DNA from: Lumbricus terrestris
Lineage: Eukaryota > Annelida > Clitellata > Crassiclitellata > Lumbricidae
DNA length: 64,000 bases
Direction: 5' to 3'
Assembly (NCBI GenBank): GCA_949752735.1
Contig: OX457052.1
Span: forward strand, 32,307,483 to 32,371,482
Numbering within the stretch: position 1 is the stretch's first letter; each line of letters starts with the position of its first letter. Of this stretch, positions 63,892 through 64,000 are shown piece after piece. The notes under the pieces are model-generated. The model made no database searches, was not told the DNA's origin, and saw only the letters and a program-made list of their open reading frames with translations. Position numbers and translations under genes: made by a program.

Positions 63892-64000
63892 CCCAAGGTC
63901 TTTTCATTGTCCTTATGTAGCATATGTCCCACTTGAATGGGCCTATGCTCGACAACGTTTCGATTTCTTACCTTTCAAGGCCTTGGCTATGGGTATTTTG
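63090..64000. other. Intergenic flank of unit 3
   Basis: 63090-63650 is largely absent from units 1 and 2. It ends in gattgagaaccgctg, a word typical of hAT right ends, though I found no matching left end. From about 63650 on the sequence matches 14790-15110. An (AT)n run lies at 63852-63889. No gene is recognised. Confidence 0.5.

Larger units (their letters stand above)
43229..64000. repeat. Tandem duplication unit 3 (contains gene 3, continues beyond the window)
   Basis: Same orientation and order of homologous segments as units 1 and 2. It is much enlarged by insertions in introns 1, 5 and 6 and in the flank. The last 350 bases match about 14790-15110 of unit 1, so roughly the distal half of the unit flank is outside the window. 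Confidence 0.85.

Overview
Organism and character. This is animal nuclear DNA. It has split genes with GT-AG introns, tRNA-derived SINEs, 5'-truncated LINEs, hAT, Tc1/mariner, piggyBac-like and Mutator-like non-autonomous elements, and a Ty3/gypsy-type LTR retrotransposon. The frequent word taggcctac and the repeat mixture suggest a marine invertebrate, possibly a deuterostome such as an echinoderm or hemichordate. That placement is an inference and weakly supported. Main content. The window is dominated by a head-to-tail tandem array of about 18-kb units. Each unit carries one minus-strand gene of 11 coding exons. Unit 1 runs about 1897-25042 and is 18.1 kb once a 5.05-kb LTR retrotransposon is subtracted. 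Unit 2 runs 25043-43228 (18.2 kb). Unit 3 starts at 43229 and runs past the window end. I assembled the exons by hand from splice sites and reading phase. All three genes give an uninterrupted protein of 536-537 aa of the ANL adenylating-enzyme superfamily, in the 4-coumarate:CoA ligase / firefly-luciferase-like acyl-CoA synthetase branch. Exon lengths are identical in all three except for one extra codon in exon 5 of gene 2. They retain the ATP-binding loop, YGLTE, the GD..DR.K hinge region and the catalytic lysine of PKSASGK. All three end in -RGKL, which resembles a type 1 peroxisomal targeting signal. Layout. 1-1896 is unique sequence with two simple-repeat tracts and a hAT-like MITE. 1915-13090 is gene 1. 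13091-25042 is gene-free flank with LINE 3' fragments and a young, internally deleted LTR retrotransposon (18364-23410). 25058-35575 is gene 2 and 35576-43228 its flank. 43248-58268 is gene 3, whose introns contain many extra insertions. 58269-64000 is its flank. How the parts relate. Nearly all non-exonic DNA is transposon-derived. Because the units are paralogous, many insertions have a matching empty site in a sister unit, so target-site duplications can be read directly. Presence and absence of insertions give conflicting groupings: some are shared by units 1 and 2, others by units 2 and 3. Unit 2 therefore looks like a mosaic produced by unequal exchange or gene conversion. The enzymes are probably paralogous CoA ligases (or related adenylate-forming enzymes) acting in peroxisomes. 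The substrate cannot be read from the sequence.
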